From assembly GCA_024400305.1 (NCBI GenBank), contig JAKSMX010000011.1:20765-84764 (forward strand): 64,000 nt of DNA. Direction: 5' to 3'. Below, piece after piece: positions 24,695 to 32,600 of this stretch. Made by a program: the position numbers and the translations under genes. The DNA is from Bacteroidales bacterium (GTDB lineage: Bacteria; Bacteroidota; Bacteroidia; Bacteroidales; F082). Each line of letters starts with the position of its first letter. The first letter of the stretch is position 1. The notes beneath the pieces are model-generated. The model saw only the letters and a program-made list of their open reading frames with translations. It was not told the origin of the DNA and did no database searches.

Positions 24695-25834
24695 ATGGAA
24701 ACAGGAAACATAAATCAGGAAACCGTTGCCGTAGTGGGTGCGAGTTACCTTCAGCGGCCGTTGGTCGGGAAGGCGAAGGAGATGGGGCTTCGCGTCTTAT
24801 GTTTCGCATGGGCTGAAGGCGCCGTGTGCAAAGATATTTGCGACATGTTCTATCCGATCTCCATCGTCGATAAAGATGAGATTCTTGATGTTTGCAGAAA
24901 AGAAGACATCGACGGCGTCTGCACAATAGCATCTGACGTGGCTGCACCTACGGTGGCGTATGTTGCCGAAAAGATGGGCTTGAAGGGAAACAGCTATGAC
25001 TCGGCGTTGAAGGCACACGACAAGATGGACATGCGAGTCGCATTTTCAGAACACGGCGTTCCATGCCCGAAATTCTGGCAGGTGCAGTCCATCGATGACA
25101 TCAGAAAAGAAGAATTGGTGTTTCCTTTGATTGTGAAGCCCGTTGACCGTTCAGGAAGCCTCGGCGTCACAAAAGTTGAAAGCGTTGAAAATCTCAACGC
25201 CGCGATCAAATGCGCATGTGAGAATTCGTTCAGAAAGGCAGCCATTGTCGAGCAGTTTGTCTATGGCAGGGAGGTGAGTGTCGAGTTTATCAGCTACGAC
25301 GGAATTCATTATCCTTTGGCGATAACGGACAAGGTGACGACCGGAGCGCCTCATTTTGTGGAGATTGCGCATCATCAGCCGTCAACGTTGCCGTCCGAAA
25401 CGAAGGAAAGACTGTATTCAATTACAAAAAACGCACTCGACGCACTCGGTGTCACCAACGGAGCGTCGCATTCCGAATATAAGATAACCGAAGATGGTGA
25501 GATATTCATCATAGAGACCGGCGCGCGCATGGGCGGCGACTTCATCGGTTCCGATCTGGTGCGCCTTTCAACAGGTTATGACTTCGTGAAAGGCGTTATA
25601 GAAGTGGCACTTGGAACATTTGAAAAACCGGTTTTGAATGAAAACAACTGCTCCGGAGTTTATTTCTTATGCAGCGAGACTCCTGCAGTTCTGGAATATA
25701 TAAAAAACCGGGAGAAATATCCGCAGATTGTCGCCGCCGAACTGACTGACAAAGAACTGAAAAAGGTGACATGCAGCGCAGAGAGGAGCGGGTATTTCAT
25801 TTATAATGGCAGAGAAAGATTTTCTTTTAAATAA
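24695..25834 (+). CDS. ATP-grasp ligase, copy 1
   Basis: A 379-residue protein from the ATG METGNINQET, 2 bases after the permease stop. It has an N-terminal pre-ATP-grasp Rossmann-like part (VAVVGASYLQRPLV), then the central ATP-grasp fold with FPLIVKPVDRSGSLGVTKV (ATP lysine and glycine-rich loop), VEQFVYGREVSVEFI, and the metal-binding EIFIIETGARMGGDFIG. Family members form C-N bonds between a carboxylate and an amine using ATP. In a glycan locus the likely job is making an amino-acid or acyl amide for a sugar, but the substrates cannot be read. A divergent paralogue follows two genes later. Confidence 0.85.
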   Translation: METGNINQETVAVVGASYLQRPLVGKAKEMGLRVLCFAWAEGAVCKDICDMFYPISIVDKDEILDVCRKEDIDGVCTIASDVAAPTVAYVAEKMGLKGNSYDSALKAHDKMDMRVAFSEHGVPCPKFWQVQSIDDIRKEELVFPLIVKPVDRSGSLGVTKVESVENLNAAIKCACENSFRKAAIVEQFVYGREVSVEFISYDGIHYPLAITDKVTTGAPHFVEIAHHQPSTLPSETKERLYSITKNALDALGVTNGASHSEYKITEDGEIFIIETGARMGGDFIGSDLVRLSTGYDFVKGVIEVALGTFEKPVLNENNCSGVYFLCSETPAVLEYIKNREKYPQIVAAELTDKELKKVTCSAERSGYFIYNGRERFSFK

Positions 25835-25846
25835 ATCAACACTTAT

Positions 25847-26773
25847 ATGAAAATATCAATTGTCTCTCCAATTTACAAAGGAGAAAAAATGCTTCACCAT
25901 CTTGTGAATCGTTGCGAGGCTGCCATGTCAACTATTACCGATGATTATGAACTTGTCCTTGTCAATGATTGTTCTCCAGATAATTCATGGGAAGTGCTTA
26001 AAGAAATTTGTGCAAAAGACAAGAATGTAAAAGCTATTGATCACAGTCGCAACTTTGGTCAGCATCCGGCTATCTCCACAGGGCTTCGATATGCCACGGG
26101 TGATTGGGTGGTGGTCATGGACTGCGATTTGCAAGATCGTCCTGAAGACATTCCTGCGTTGTATGCAAAGGCGCAGGAAGGCTGGGATGTAGTTTTTGCT
26201 CGTAGAGGCGAACGCCACGATGGCTTCTTCAAACAATTGGGAGGGAAGATTTTCCATTTGTTCTTCCGTTGGCTGACTGGCATAAAAACCGATAAAAACA
26301 TTGGTAATTTCAGTATTTTCAGAAAATCGTGCGCGGAAGAGATTGTAAAGATTCCAGATCTGTCACGCTCATTTGGAACTTTGATAAGGCACGTTGGAGG
26401 CAGAACAACTTTTATTGACGTTGACAGACCGCAACGTGAAGAAGGCACTACGGGTTATACCTTATCTCGTCTTATGAAACTTGCCTTTGAAAATAGCATT
26501 TCAAACAGCAACAAACCATTGCGATTAGTAGCGTTTTTGGGATTTATAATGTCTGTTGTATCCGGGCTGTTGGCACTATATCAAATTATTGCAAAACTTG
26601 CAGGACTGATTACGGTATCGGGATATACCTCGACAATAGCATCTATATGGTTTGTCGGAGGGCTGATTCTTTTTGTTCTTGGTACGATTGGACTTTATGT
26701 CGGTAAGATTTATGATCAGGTTAAGGGGCGACCTTATTCTGTAGTACGTGAAACAATAAATATCAGTGAATGA
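25847..26773 (+). CDS. Polyprenyl-phosphate glycosyltransferase, GtrB/DPM1-like
   Basis: A 308-residue GT2 enzyme (SIVSPIYKGEKML, LVNDCSPDNSW, MDCDLQDRPEDIPAL) with two C-terminal membrane helices (about residues 225-245 and 262-285) and a GKIYDQVKGRPYSVV tail. This is the GtrB/ArnC/DPM1 architecture, which transfers a sugar from a nucleotide donor to undecaprenyl phosphate. With the SMR pair (28939-29626) and the GT-C protein (30792-32387) it makes a complete lipid-linked side-sugar system. The sugar is not known. Confidence 0.9.
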   Translation: MKISIVSPIYKGEKMLHHLVNRCEAAMSTITDDYELVLVNDCSPDNSWEVLKEICAKDKNVKAIDHSRNFGQHPAISTGLRYATGDWVVVMDCDLQDRPEDIPALYAKAQEGWDVVFARRGERHDGFFKQLGGKIFHLFFRWLTGIKTDKNIGNFSIFRKSCAEEIVKIPDLSRSFGTLIRHVGGRTTFIDVDRPQREEGTTGYTLSRLMKLAFENSISNSNKPLRLVAFLGFIMSVVSGLLALYQIIAKLAGLITVSGYTSTIASIWFVGGLILFVLGTIGLYVGKIYDQVKGRPYSVVRETINISE

Positions 26774-26815
26774 GAGGATGTTTTTACTGGTTAAATGTGT
26801 GAAACTGGGGGAAAA

Positions 26816-27922
26816 ATGAAACTGGCGATAATGGGAGCCGGCAGGTGGCAGCTGCCTCTTTATCTGAAAGCTATGGAAATGGGGCTGGAAACTTATGGCT
26901 TTGCATACGAACAAGGAGCCTTGGCGAAAAATCACGCTGATTTTTTCTATCCTATTTCTTTGGCTGACAAAGAGTTGATTGCCGAAAAATGCAGGCAAAT
27001 TGGTGTTGACGGCGTAATAACGTGTGCGTCAGATTTTGCCACTGAAGTGTCATGTTGGGTCGCAGAACAACTTGGACTCAACACGAATCCTTGTCAGACG
27101 GTTCTTAATATTCACGATAAGGCTTGGGTTCGCGAAAAGACCAAACATCTTTCATCAATTCGGCAACCGCTATCATGTACAGGCAGTCTGGATTCGATAT
27201 CTCTTCCTTTTTACCCATGCATTGTCAAACCAGTTCGCGGCTATGGAAAACGAGGCGTTTGGTTGGTGAACACCCCGGAGGAATTTGAAAAAATCAAGGC
27301 ATATTCCGGTTTCAATGACAATGAGGACGCTTTGGCTGAACAATTTATTGCCGGAAAAGAATATTCTGTTGAATCACTTTCGTATCATTCAAAACATTAT
27401 GTTGTGCAAGTTACCGAGAAGGTGTCAGGCGGGGCTCCTCATTTTGTGGAATTGGGACATCATCAGCCGGCTGACATTTCTGACGCCTGCAGGGAAAAGC
27501 TGTCTGATGCGGTGAGTACTATTTTGACGGCTGTCGGCTATACCAACGGGGCTTCGCATGTCGAGCTGAAAGTGACAGAAAATCAAGAGGTTTATCTTAT
27601 CGACCTTAATCCGCGAGGCGGCGGCGATTATATATCAACGCATCTTATTCAGTTGTCCACTGATTGCGACTATATCAAGGAGATCATAAACATCTCTCTT
27701 GATAAATTTGATGAAAACGCTTATCCTTATAAAAACGTTGGGTGTTCAGGTGTGTATTTTCTGACTAAGCAGACGGAGTTTTTGCTGCCATATTTCAAAC
27801 AAGATCTTACTTGTGTTGTTCAGAAGGAGTATGACAGTAACAACATATCTGAATCTGTCAACAATAATGATAGAAGCGGATATATGATTTACAAGGACAC
27901 AAAAAAATTATTACTATACTAA
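26816..27922 (+). CDS. ATP-grasp ligase, copy 2
   Basis: A 368-residue protein from the ATG MKLAIMGAGRWQLPL (an in-frame start 21 bases earlier is less likely). The same layout as the 24695-25834 protein is seen: FYPCIVKPVRGYGKRGVWLV, AEQFIAGKEYSVESL, HFVELGHHQPADIS, and VYLIDLNPRGGGDYISTHL in place of the other copy's IIETGARMGGDFIG. Both copies share the GAPHFVE segment and the C-terminal DRSGYMIY/ERSGYFIY motif. The two probably act on related substrates in the same pathway, either in sequence or in parallel. Confidence 0.85.
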   Translation: MKLAIMGAGRWQLPLYLKAMEMGLETYGFAYEQGALAKNHADFFYPISLADKELIAEKCRQIGVDGVITCASDFATEVSCWVAEQLGLNTNPCQTVLNIHDKAWVREKTKHLSSIRQPLSCTGSLDSISLPFYPCIVKPVRGYGKRGVWLVNTPEEFEKIKAYSGFNDNEDALAEQFIAGKEYSVESLSYHSKHYVVQVTEKVSGGAPHFVELGHHQPADISDACREKLSDAVSTILTAVGYTNGASHVELKVTENQEVYLIDLNPRGGGDYISTHLIQLSTDCDYIKEIINISLDKFDENAYPYKNVGCSGVYFLTKQTEFLLPYFKQDLTCVVQKEYDSNNISESVNNNDRSGYMIYKDTKKLLLY

Positions 27923-27931
27923 TTTATCATT

Positions 27932-28930
27932 ATGAAATCAATATTGGTCATCGGCGCCACAGGTAATCTCGGCGCATACGTCGCACTTCATTTTCACAAA
28001 TTGGGATGGAATGTTTATGCGGCAAGTCGTCGAAAAAATGACAATGGATTCTTTGCGGATTACGGTATTCCATATTATTCCATGGATCTGACCGAAAAAG
28101 AAAGTTTTGACAAATTGCCTGCGGATGTTGATGTCGTCGCGGACTTTGCCGGTGATCTCCCTGCTTCGATGGAAGGTTATGATGCAGAGAAATACATTCA
28201 AACGATAGTTAATGGGACATTCAATGTCTTGGAATGGATCCGCAGGAATCATATTCCCCGCATAATTTTCCCTCAAACTTTATTTGACGTTCATTATTTA
28301 TTCGGAACAAAAGAACCTATAAGTGCGGATGCTGAGAGACGTGTTCCTTTGGTCGGTGACCATCAAATGTATGTAATCGCAAAGATGGCAGCCGTAGAGA
28401 TGATTGAAATGTATCACCGCGAGTTCGGATTGGAGCGTTTTATTGTCAGGCTGTCAAAGGTGTATCAGTATCATCCAAACCATTACACGTTTACCGATGG
28501 TAAAAAAACACTTATTAATGACTGGTTCTTCATCTCGAAGGCGGAAAAGGGTGAACCCATTGAAATATGGGGGGATCCGACTCGTGTATTGGAAACTTGT
28601 CATGTTGAGGATTTCCTGCAAATCATAGAGAAATGTGCTACGGTTAATCATGATGGCGGTATATATAATATTGGATCTGGTGGTTCCAGTTTGGAGGAAC
28701 GCATTCGCGCCATAATCGAAGTGTTTGCAAAAGATGGAAATAAGTCGGAAGTATCTTATGCCCCTGAAAAGCCACTGTGTTCTCAATACATTTTGGATAT
28801 CTCAAAAACAAAAAAAGAACTTGGATATGAACCCAAATATAATTGGCATGATTACTGTGTTTGGTTGAAAAATGAACGCAAAGCACAAAGATTTGTTAAG
28901 ATTTGGGGTTCGGAGTTGGATTACGAATAA
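27932..28930 (+). CDS. NAD-dependent epimerase/dehydratase (extended SDR)
   Basis: A 332-residue extended short-chain dehydrogenase. The NAD motif GATGNLGAYVALH is at residues 8-20; VVADFAGDLPAS and a YVIAKMAAVEMIE helix follow. In that helix the YxxxK pair is Y and K of MYVIAKMA. The C-terminal half includes HVEDFLQIIEKC, a usual feature of nucleotide-sugar epimerases and dehydratases. It lies 9 bases after ATP-grasp copy 2 and may act on the same nucleotide sugar. The exact reaction is not assignable. Confidence 0.83.
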   Translation: MKSILVIGATGNLGAYVALHFHKLGWNVYAASRRKNDNGFFADYGIPYYSMDLTEKESFDKLPADVDVVADFAGDLPASMEGYDAEKYIQTIVNGTFNVLEWIRRNHIPRIIFPQTLFDVHYLFGTKEPISADAERRVPLVGDHQMYVIAKMAAVEMIEMYHREFGLERFIVRLSKVYQYHPNHYTFTDGKKTLINDWFFISKAEKGEPIEIWGDPTRVLETCHVEDFLQIIEKCATVNHDGGIYNIGSGGSSLEERIRAIIEVFAKDGNKSEVSYAPEKPLCSQYILDISKTKKELGYEPKYNWHDYCVWLKNERKAQRFVKIWGSELDYE

Positions 28931-28938
28931 TTGACCTT

Positions 28939-29289
28939 ATGAAATCATCATCCAATCTCACCGTGTGCTCTGTGGTAATTCTTCTGTTGGTCTATCTTTT
29001 CTATTCCACAGTGTCCATAGCCACCAAGTTCACGTCGCTCCAGGAATTCCTCAGCCTGAGGTATTTTCTCGGGCTTTCAGTCGTGGTTGCCATGCTCGGT
29101 GTTTACGCCGTCATCTGGCAGCAGGTCCTCAAACGTATCGAACTCACGACAGCCTATATGTTCAAAGGCATTAGCCTGATCTTTGTGCTGATGTTTTCCG
29201 CATTGATTTTCAATGAGACGATAACGGTTTGGAACATTGCCGGCGCAAGCCTGATAGTGGGCGGAATCGTCTTGTTCGCCAAATCTTAG
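28939..29289 (+). CDS. Small multidrug resistance-like membrane protein, subunit 1 of a flippase-like pair
   Basis: A 116-residue protein with four membrane helices, from the ATG MKSSSNLTV. The C-terminal half (TTAYMFKGISLIFVLMFSALIFNETI, WNIAGASLIVGGIVLF) is the SMR/EamA-half pattern. It is paired head to tail with another SMR protein 4 bases downstream. Paired SMR proteins of this size (as ArnE/ArnF) flip undecaprenyl-phosphate-linked sugars, which fits the GtrB-like gene upstream. Confidence 0.8.
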   Translation: MKSSSNLTVCSVVILLLVYLFYSTVSIATKFTSLQEFLSLRYFLGLSVVVAMLGVYAVIWQQVLKRIELTTAYMFKGISLIFVLMFSALIFNETITVWNIAGASLIVGGIVLFAKS

Positions 29290-29293
29290 CAAG

Positions 29294-29626
29294 ATGTATT
29301 ATATTGTAGTCATAACGAGTGTGTTCATTGCGGCTCTATCGCAATTGCTTTTGAAAAGCAGTTCGAGGGACAGACATGCGAACGTCATCCGCGAATATCT
29401 CAACTGGAAAGTGATGTGCGGTTACGGCATGATGGGAGTTTCGTTGCTCATGAACATTTTCGCCATGAGCAAGGGAATACAAGTGAAGGAAGTGTCTATC
29501 ATGGAATCATTGAGTTATCTGTTCGTGCCGTTTTTGTCGTTCCTCGTTTTCAAGGAGAAGTTGAGCTGGCGTAAGATTGGGGCGATAGCGATGATAATGA
29601 TAGGAGTAATTGTGTTTTTTCAATAA
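29294..29626 (+). CDS. Small multidrug resistance-like membrane protein, subunit 2 of a flippase-like pair
   Basis: A 110-residue protein with four helices: an N-terminal helix (YYIVVITSVFIAALSQLLLK), VMCGYGMMGVSLLMNIFAMS, ESLSYLFVPFLSFLVFKEKL, and a final helix WRKIGAIAMIMIGVIVFFQ. The conserved KEKLSWRKI motif before the last helix is the usual EamA/SMR signature. It is probably the second half of a heterodimeric lipid-linked sugar flippase with the preceding gene. Confidence 0.8.
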   Translation: MYYIVVITSVFIAALSQLLLKSSSRDRHANVIREYLNWKVMCGYGMMGVSLLMNIFAMSKGIQVKEVSIMESLSYLFVPFLSFLVFKEKLSWRKIGAIAMIMIGVIVFFQ

Positions 29627-29645
29627 GACTGTATAAAAACGTTAC

Positions 29646-30782
29646 ATGCATATTATTTTTAACAAGCCATATCTCACCGGCAAGGAGTCTCATTACATGT
29701 ATCAGGCGGTATATGCAGGGAAAATCTCCGGCAACGGTGAGTTTACAAAAAAATGCCAGGAATATTTCGAGCGGCGTTACGGTTTCAGGAAATGCCTGCT
29801 GACGACGAGCTGCACCGACGCTCTCGAAATGGCGGCTATGCTTTGTGATGTGAGACCCGGCGACGAAGTCATTGTGCCGAGTTATACTTTTGTCTCATCG
29901 GCTTTGGCTTTCGTGAGGGCGGGGGCGAAAATCGTGTTTGCCGACAGCTGCGCCGAGAATCCAGACATCGATGCCGACAGGATTGAGGAATTGGTAACAC
30001 CGAGAACGAAGGTCATCGTTCCGGTTCATTACGCAGGTGTGGCCTGCGACATGGACAAGATAATGGAAATCGCCAATCGTCACAACATTCTCGTTGTTGA
30101 AGACGCTGCTCAAGCCGTTGATTCATATTATGTTTCACCGAGGACAGGCGGGAAGAAAGCACTCGGGAGCATCGGACATTTTGGCTGCTTCTCGTTTCAT
30201 GAGACAAAAAACATCATTTCGGGTGAAGGCGGGATGCTCACGATCAACGACGAGCGTTTCATCCGCCGCGCCGAGATAATCTGGGAGAAAGGCACGAACC
30301 GCGCCGAGTTCTTCCGCGGCGAGGTGAACAAATACGGCTGGGTTGACATTGGAAGTTCTTTCTTGCCGAGTGAGGTGGTGGCCGCTTTCCTTTGGGCTCA
30401 GATTGAGCATCTTGATATTATTCAGGAAAAACGTAAGATGTTGTGGAACAGGTATTACGGACTCCTTGCACCGGCAGCGGCGAAGGGAATGTTCCGGCTG
30501 CCGGATGTCCCGGTTTACGCCACAAACAACGCTCATATATTCTACTTGGTCTGCAACAGCCTTGAAGAACGCACCGCATTGATAAACAAACTGAAAACCA
30601 ACGATATCGAATCGGTGTTCCATTATCTCTGCCTCCACAGCAGCCCATATTATCACGACAAGCACGACGGACGCGAGTTGCCGAACTGCGACCGTTTCGC
30701 CGACTGCTTGGTGCGTATGCCGATGTTCTACGAACTTGGCGAGGACGATGTGGAGAGAATTTGCGGGGTGATAATGAACTGA
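29646..30782 (+). CDS. wecE: DegT/DnrJ/EryC1 aminotransferase, WecE/RffA-like
   Basis: A 378-residue PLP enzyme. The PLP-binding Lys188 lies in SFHETKNI and Asp153 in VVEDAAQAVD; the substrate loop GEGGMLTIND follows. The N-terminal FNKPYLTGKESHYMYQAV and TTSCTDALEMAAML are closest to WecE/RffA, which makes dTDP-4-amino-4,6-dideoxygalactose (Fuc4N) from the 4-keto sugar. The dTDP-4-keto sugar supply genes (rmlA, rmlB) are not in the window, so they must lie elsewhere. A second, VioA-type aminotransferase is at 42202-43317. Confidence 0.87.
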   Translation: MHIIFNKPYLTGKESHYMYQAVYAGKISGNGEFTKKCQEYFERRYGFRKCLLTTSCTDALEMAAMLCDVRPGDEVIVPSYTFVSSALAFVRAGAKIVFADSCAENPDIDADRIEELVTPRTKVIVPVHYAGVACDMDKIMEIANRHNILVVEDAAQAVDSYYVSPRTGGKKALGSIGHFGCFSFHETKNIISGEGGMLTINDERFIRRAEIIWEKGTNRAEFFRGEVNKYGWVDIGSSFLPSEVVAAFLWAQIEHLDIIQEKRKMLWNRYYGLLAPAAAKGMFRLPDVPVYATNNAHIFYLVCNSLEERTALINKLKTNDIESVFHYLCLHSSPYYHDKHDGRELPNCDRFADCLVRMPMFYELGEDDVERICGVIMN

Positions 30783-30791
30783 ACAAAGATC

Positions 30792-32387
30792 ATGAAGAAA
30801 CTATTGGAAAATAAATACTTGTTTCCTGTTTCGGTCCTCTTTGCCGATATATTGTTTTTTATATTGGTATCGCTTTGTCTTCCAATTCGTTATGGCGAGT
30901 GTGACGATGTGATAATGTGCATGATCGCGTCAGGCTTGTACACCGGCGTTCCCGACTGTCACCTTGTCTTTGTCAATGCGATATATGGCTGGCTGATATC
31001 TTCAATGTATAAACTGACAACAGCGGTTGAGTGGTATTCTGTTTCGTTTGCAATTCTGCATGTCGTTTCAATGACAGTTGTCACTTGCTGTACATTGAAG
31101 GATAAAACTATAACAAAAATCCACAAGGCAGTCTTTCTTGTCTTTTTCTATGTGCTGTGGACGAGAATCATTCTGTCGTTCCAGTTTACGACAACAGCCG
31201 GTCTGACGTGTTTTGCCGGATTGTTGATGTTGCGAAAGGCTGATGCGCCGCCGTTCTCAAAATGTTCAGACATAATTATCGGAGCGGCATTGATCATCAT
31301 TTCGTCACTGATAAGATTTTCGTCAATGGGGATGATTGTTCTGCTGTTTATCCCGCTCATATTATTTGACAACGGCCTGCACTTAAAAAAATACGTTCCA
31401 TATATCATTATCTTCTTTTCTGTCATATCACTGAATTTTGTTGACAAATTTTTTTACAACACTCCGGAATGGAAATATTATCTTGAATATAATTCGGTAA
31501 GATCAAAAATACAGGACAATCCGAATACTTATCGGTTGGACATCAAATTGCCGGAAAACGTGTCATATTACGACTTTTGCATGTTCCGGGGTTTTGAAGG
31601 AGATCCGAATGTCATGACCTTGGATGTGATAAAAGACTTGTATGATTCAAATTATAATGTCGGGGTAATCGACAAGCTTGGCAATTTGGGCACATTGAAC
31701 AATTATCGTCTGGTTACGGCGATGATGGCTGCGTTGTACATTGTTCTTATTATTTCCATTAAAAACAGAAAATTCAAGTTGGTGTTATCGGCGACATTGT
31801 TTGTTTTATTGTTTGTCCTGATATTTTTATGCTTGGATCATTATGTGAAAAACAGGGTTTTTGTATGTTGTCTGTTCCCTGTGATATATGTTGCGATGGT
31901 ATCGATGCCATATTTTTTTAAGAAAAAAATACTGTACGTGTTTTCAGTAATTATTATGCTGTTGATTTCGGCGAAATATGTCAAACAGACTTCCGTCGCT
32001 GTCAGTAATTATGAAGACACCGAAAAATTATTTTCAAATAACATGAAATGTCTGGAAATGTATGGTGAAACGAAAAACATTATCATGGGATTAAATACGG
32101 AAAGCCTGAATCCGTACAAAATCCATGATGAATTGTCCGGATACAATATAAAATATAATAGCTGGCTGTCGGGCTGCCCATTGAACAGAGGTTTTTTTGA
32201 ATCATATTTGGATTATATTGACAATGAAATATTGCTGCTGAATGTTGATACTGACGTAATAAGTGATTGTATAAGTGATAATTACGGGGTGGAAGCTGAA
32301 GCTGTAGTGGTCGCGGAATATGGTGAATGTAAATTGGAGAAGTTAGTTCGTGCCAGTTCGGCAAATTATAATGATACCGTTCGATAA
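30792..32387 (+). CDS. Multi-spanning GT-C-like membrane glycosyltransferase
   Basis: A 531-residue, AT-rich gene product with about ten hydrophobic helices and an extracytoplasmic C-terminal region. The first loop after helix 1 contains GECDDVIMC, acidic residues in the position expected of the catalytic loop of GT-C (lipid-linked donor) transferases, and the large loop ESYLDYIDNEILLL is near the end. No exact family is recognised. Its place after the GtrB-like and SMR genes suggests it adds the lipid-linked sugar to the glycan on the periplasmic face. It could instead be a polymerase. Confidence 0.6.
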   Translation: MKKLLENKYLFPVSVLFADILFFILVSLCLPIRYGECDDVIMCMIASGLYTGVPDCHLVFVNAIYGWLISSMYKLTTAVEWYSVSFAILHVVSMTVVTCCTLKDKTITKIHKAVFLVFFYVLWTRIILSFQFTTTAGLTCFAGLLMLRKADAPPFSKCSDIIIGAALIIISSLIRFSSMGMIVLLFIPLILFDNGLHLKKYVPYIIIFFSVISLNFVDKFFYNTPEWKYYLEYNSVRSKIQDNPNTYRLDIKLPENVSYYDFCMFRGFEGDPNVMTLDVIKDLYDSNYNVGVIDKLGNLGTLNNYRLVTAMMAALYIVLIISIKNRKFKLVLSATLFVLLFVLIFLCLDHYVKNRVFVCCLFPVIYVAMVSMPYFFKKKILYVFSVIIMLLISAKYVKQTSVAVSNYEDTEKLFSNNMKCLEMYGETKNIIMGLNTESLNPYKIHDELSGYNIKYNSWLSGCPLNRGFFESYLDYIDNEILLLNVDTDVISDCISDNYGVEAEAVVVAEYGECKLEKLVRASSANYNDTVR

Positions 32388-32432
32388 TTGTTTGAATTTG
32401 ATGAATTACAAAAAAATATTTGTTGAAATATT

Positions 32433-32542
32433 AAAACATGACCGCAATAGAATTTGAAAACATATCAAAGCAGTACCGTTTGGGATTGGTGAGCACGAAA
32501 ACACTAAGCCACGACATCCGCAGGTTCTGGATAACCAATGTC
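32433..32542. repeat. 110-bp direct repeat, left copy (5' end of wzt)
   Basis: It matches 33750-33859 at 109 of 110 positions, the only difference being A at 32533 against C at 33850. The repeat begins 5 bases before the wzt ATG and covers the first 35 codons. The two copies lie 1317 bases apart and enclose the ATPase gene. Confidence 0.98.
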
Positions 32543-32593
32543 AACCTTCACGGGAACGGTTTGAATTACGCCTCGGAGCGTAACTCCAAATAG
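32438..32593 (+). pseudogene. Truncated wzt stub
   Basis: It starts like intact wzt (MTAIEFENISKQYRLGLVST, then through FWITNV), leaves the wzt sequence after base 32542, and ends after 16 unrelated codons at TAG (32591-32593), giving a 51-residue product with no P-loop. It is positioned where wzt would be expected after the GT-C gene. It looks like the broken-off front end of the original gene, with the functional copy restored downstream of the ATPase gene. Confidence 0.9.
32563..32586. repeat. Palindrome at the junction upstream of the first ATPase gene
   Basis: The 9-bp arms 32563-32571 and 32578-32586, with one mismatch and a CTCGGA loop (core TTACGC and GCGTAA), lie in the 58 non-wzt bases between the stub junction and the ATPase ATG. 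It could be an operator, a transcription attenuator or a recombination site. Confidence 0.65.
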
Positions 32594-32600
32594 TGTAACA

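Noticed and set aside
30792-32387. Wzx flippase or Wzy polymerase
   Set aside because: Helix arrangement and the acidic loop after helix 1 fit GT-C transferases better, and no Wzx-type 12-14 helix pattern is present. The polymerase option stays open but is not supported.
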